DNA of 62,276 nucleotides from NCBI GenBank assembly GCA_944381435.1, contig CALWLD010000012.1, positions 1-62,276 of the forward strand. Reading direction: 5' to 3'. How positions within the stretch are numbered: the first letter of the stretch is position 1; every line of letters begins with the position of its first letter. Shown here one piece after another: positions 61,273 through 62,276 of this stretch. Source of the DNA: an uncultured Clostridia bacterium (lineage in GTDB: Bacteria; Bacillota; Clostridia; Lachnospirales; CAG-274). Both the position numbers and the translations under genes were made by a program. The notes beneath the pieces are model-generated. The model had not been told where the DNA came from and did no database searches. It worked only from the letters and a program-made list of their open reading frames with translations.

Positions 61273-61710
61273 CTATTTATTAAAAAAATATATAAAAAGG
61301 GCTATAGTAAATAAAGATAGAAAGCCTAATATCATATTTTTTAATGTTTTAGAATAACCTTTTGGTGTGATTTTACCTAGTTCATCTAAATTTTTAATTA
61401 TAGGGTGGAGCTTAATAAAGTATGTAGATATGGACAAAATCATAAAAATTACAGTAAATAATTTTGTAAGCTCACTACCTGTGAAAACTATGACCATAAG
61501 CAAAAAAATAAAAATTAGCTTTACACCAGCAACCCAATAAATTAGGTAATGTATAAATAGATTTAAAGGGGTATCATTTTTGATATCTTCTAAAATATTA
61601 AATACACCAACACCATTACCTATTTTAGAAGTAGGTTTAAAATATAAAATAATAACATTTAAACTTTCTAAAATGCAAAATATAATAATTGAGATAGATA
61701 ATATATCCAT
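61273..61710 (-). CDS. Small membrane protein, function unknown
   Basis: A 145-residue protein with about four membrane helices: ILSISIIIFCILESLNVIIL at the N-terminus, LFIHYLIYWVAGVKLIFIFL and VIVFTG in the middle, LFTVIFMILSISTYFI, and MILGFLSLFTIALFIYFF at the end. Two polar loops carry KNDTP and KITPKGYSKT. I do not recognise a family. AAAGGAG precedes the ATG and it appears monocistronic. Confidence 0.75.
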   Translation of the reverse strand: MDILSISIIIFCILESLNVIILYFKPTSKIGNGVGVFNILEDIKNDTPLNLFIHYLIYWVAGVKLIFIFLLMVIVFTGSELTKLFTVIFMILSISTYFIKLHPIIKNLDELGKITPKGYSKTLKNMILGFLSLFTIALFIYFFNK

Positions 61711-61872
61711 AAAATGCTCCTTTGTTAAATATTATTTTAATTATAACACCATATTATTCATATTACAATTTTAAAAAAATAAAAAAATTTTTAAAAAAAT
61801 TAAAAAAAATATATAAAAAATAGATGTATTATATAGGAAGGAAAATTTTTAATAAAAAAATGAAAAAAAGTG

Positions 61873-61901
61873 TTGACAATTTAAAATGTTTAATATATAA
61901 T
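61873..61901 (+). promoter_or_regulatory. Strong promoter of the tRNA-Ser pair
   Basis: Consensus TTGACA (61873-61878), a 17-base spacer and perfect TATAAT (61896-61901), 44 bases before the first tRNA. Confidence 0.85.
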
Positions 61902-61945
61902 AAATATTGTCCTTGAGGGACAGCAAATAAACAAACCTTTAATAT

Positions 61946-62033
61946 GGAGGATTACCCAAGTGGTTGAAGGGTCCGGTCTTGAAAACCGGCAGGTCGTGAG
62001 AGCGGCGCCAGGGTTCGAATCCCTGATCCTCCG
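61946..62033 (+). tRNA. tRNA-Ser (anticodon TGA)
   Basis: Acceptor GGAGGAT pairs with ATCCTCC, the anticodon loop is CTTGAAA with TGA at 61980-61982, there is a long variable arm as in tRNA-Ser, and the T arm is GGGTTCGAATCCC. The 3' CCA is not encoded. Confidence 0.95.
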
Positions 62034-62061
62034 TTATTTTTTTGCCTTGACTTGGCTTTGG

Positions 62062-62150
62062 GGAGAAGTACCCAAGTGGCTGAAGGGGCTCCCCTGGAAA
62101 GGGAGTAGATCGTTAATAGCGGTGCGTGGGTTCAAATCCCACCTTCTCCG
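62062..62150 (+). tRNA. tRNA-Ser (anticodon GGA)
   Basis: Acceptor GGAGAAG pairs with CTTCTCC, the anticodon loop is CTGGAAA with GGA at 62096-62098, there is a long variable arm, and the T arm is GGGTTCAAATCCC. The CCA is not encoded. It is probably transcribed with the first tRNA 29 bases upstream. Confidence 0.95.
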
Positions 62151-62199
62151 TTTTAACAAACAACTAAATAAAAATTTTGTAAAAAAATGAAAAAAGTTG

Positions 62200-62231
62200 T
62201 TGACAAGGTTAAAAAAATATGATATTATAAT
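62200..62231 (+). promoter_or_regulatory. Promoter and leader of the next stable-RNA unit, probably rRNA
   Basis: TTGACA (62200-62205) with TATTAT 17 bases on (62223-62228) or TATAAT 20 bases on (62226-62231). GTCGTTAAACGAC and CTTGAACATTGAAA follow to the window end; the latter resembles leader sequence before 16S rRNA in Clostridia and Bacilli. No rRNA is inside the window. Confidence 0.55.
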
Positions 62232-62276
62232 CTAGTCGTTAAACGACAGGTTAAAAACAAAACTTGAACATTGAAA

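Overview
The window is very AT-rich DNA with densely packed genes, strong GGAGG-type ribosome binding sites, T-box leaders on two aminoacyl-tRNA synthetase genes, and sporulation-linked genes (spoVS, a CotS-like coat gene, a YlmC/YmxH gene). With formate-tetrahydrofolate ligase, class II GalT and an RsiV/SigV-like sigma module, this points to an anaerobic, spore-forming member of the Clostridia, possibly a Lachnospirales-type lineage. No phage, plasmid or intact insertion sequence is visible, so this reads as chromosomal core plus sugar-utilisation genes.

Layout. 0-2.2 kb: 3' part of a YhgE/Pip membrane gene. 2.4-9.1 kb (minus): a catabolic operon of a galactitol-type PTS (EIIA, EIIB, EIIC), DhaL- and DhaK-type kinase subunits, a PRD/BglG-type regulator and a class II aldolase. 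9.3-14.2 kb (plus): hflX, a lipoprotein, ddl-murI (cell-wall D-amino acids) and trxA. 14.3-19.4 kb: a 33-bp tandem array, a CotS-like gene, nagBA (minus) and fhs. 19.6-21.3 kb (minus): a secreted protein with a degenerate nuclease domain and about six helix-hairpin-helix repeats. 21.4-26.8 kb: a foldase-like protein and a MacB-type ABC exporter with its own NEW3/CARDB-like surface subunit. 26.8-30 kb: an ECF sigma/RsiV-like pair (minus), spoVS and a coiled-coil membrane protein. 30-30.8 kb: decayed gene remnants.

30.8-42.8 kb is one integrated raffinose/melibiose system: the divergent AraC regulator (msmR) faces an msmEFG-aga-gtfA operon (ABC uptake, alpha-galactosidase, sucrose phosphorylase), followed by galK-galE-galT. 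Raffinose would enter by MsmEFG; Aga releases galactose for the Leloir enzymes, and sucrose phosphorylase converts the sucrose to glucose-1-phosphate and fructose.

42.9-62.3 kb holds a coiled-coil protein, a siroheme sulfite/nitrite reductase, a DUF454 protein, a T-box-controlled small membrane ORF plus valS, cstA, an ANTAR protein, two secreted proteins (copper-amine-oxidase-N type and PHP type), an SPL-family radical SAM gene, ybjQ, a methyltransferase, ylmC/ymxH, T-box-controlled tyrS, pepT, a small membrane protein and two tRNA-Ser genes. The window ends in a strong promoter that looks like the start of an rRNA leader.

The least ordinary content is non-coding. There are at least four dispersed repeat families: a 33/37-bp array present in inverted orientation at 14.3 and 61.1 kb; a 3'-UTR-like element after minus-strand genes with a covarying stem; a GC-rich hairpin element; and a 43-bp hairpin flanking valS. 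The best candidate for an undescribed protein is the nuclease-dead SNase/HhH secreted protein.
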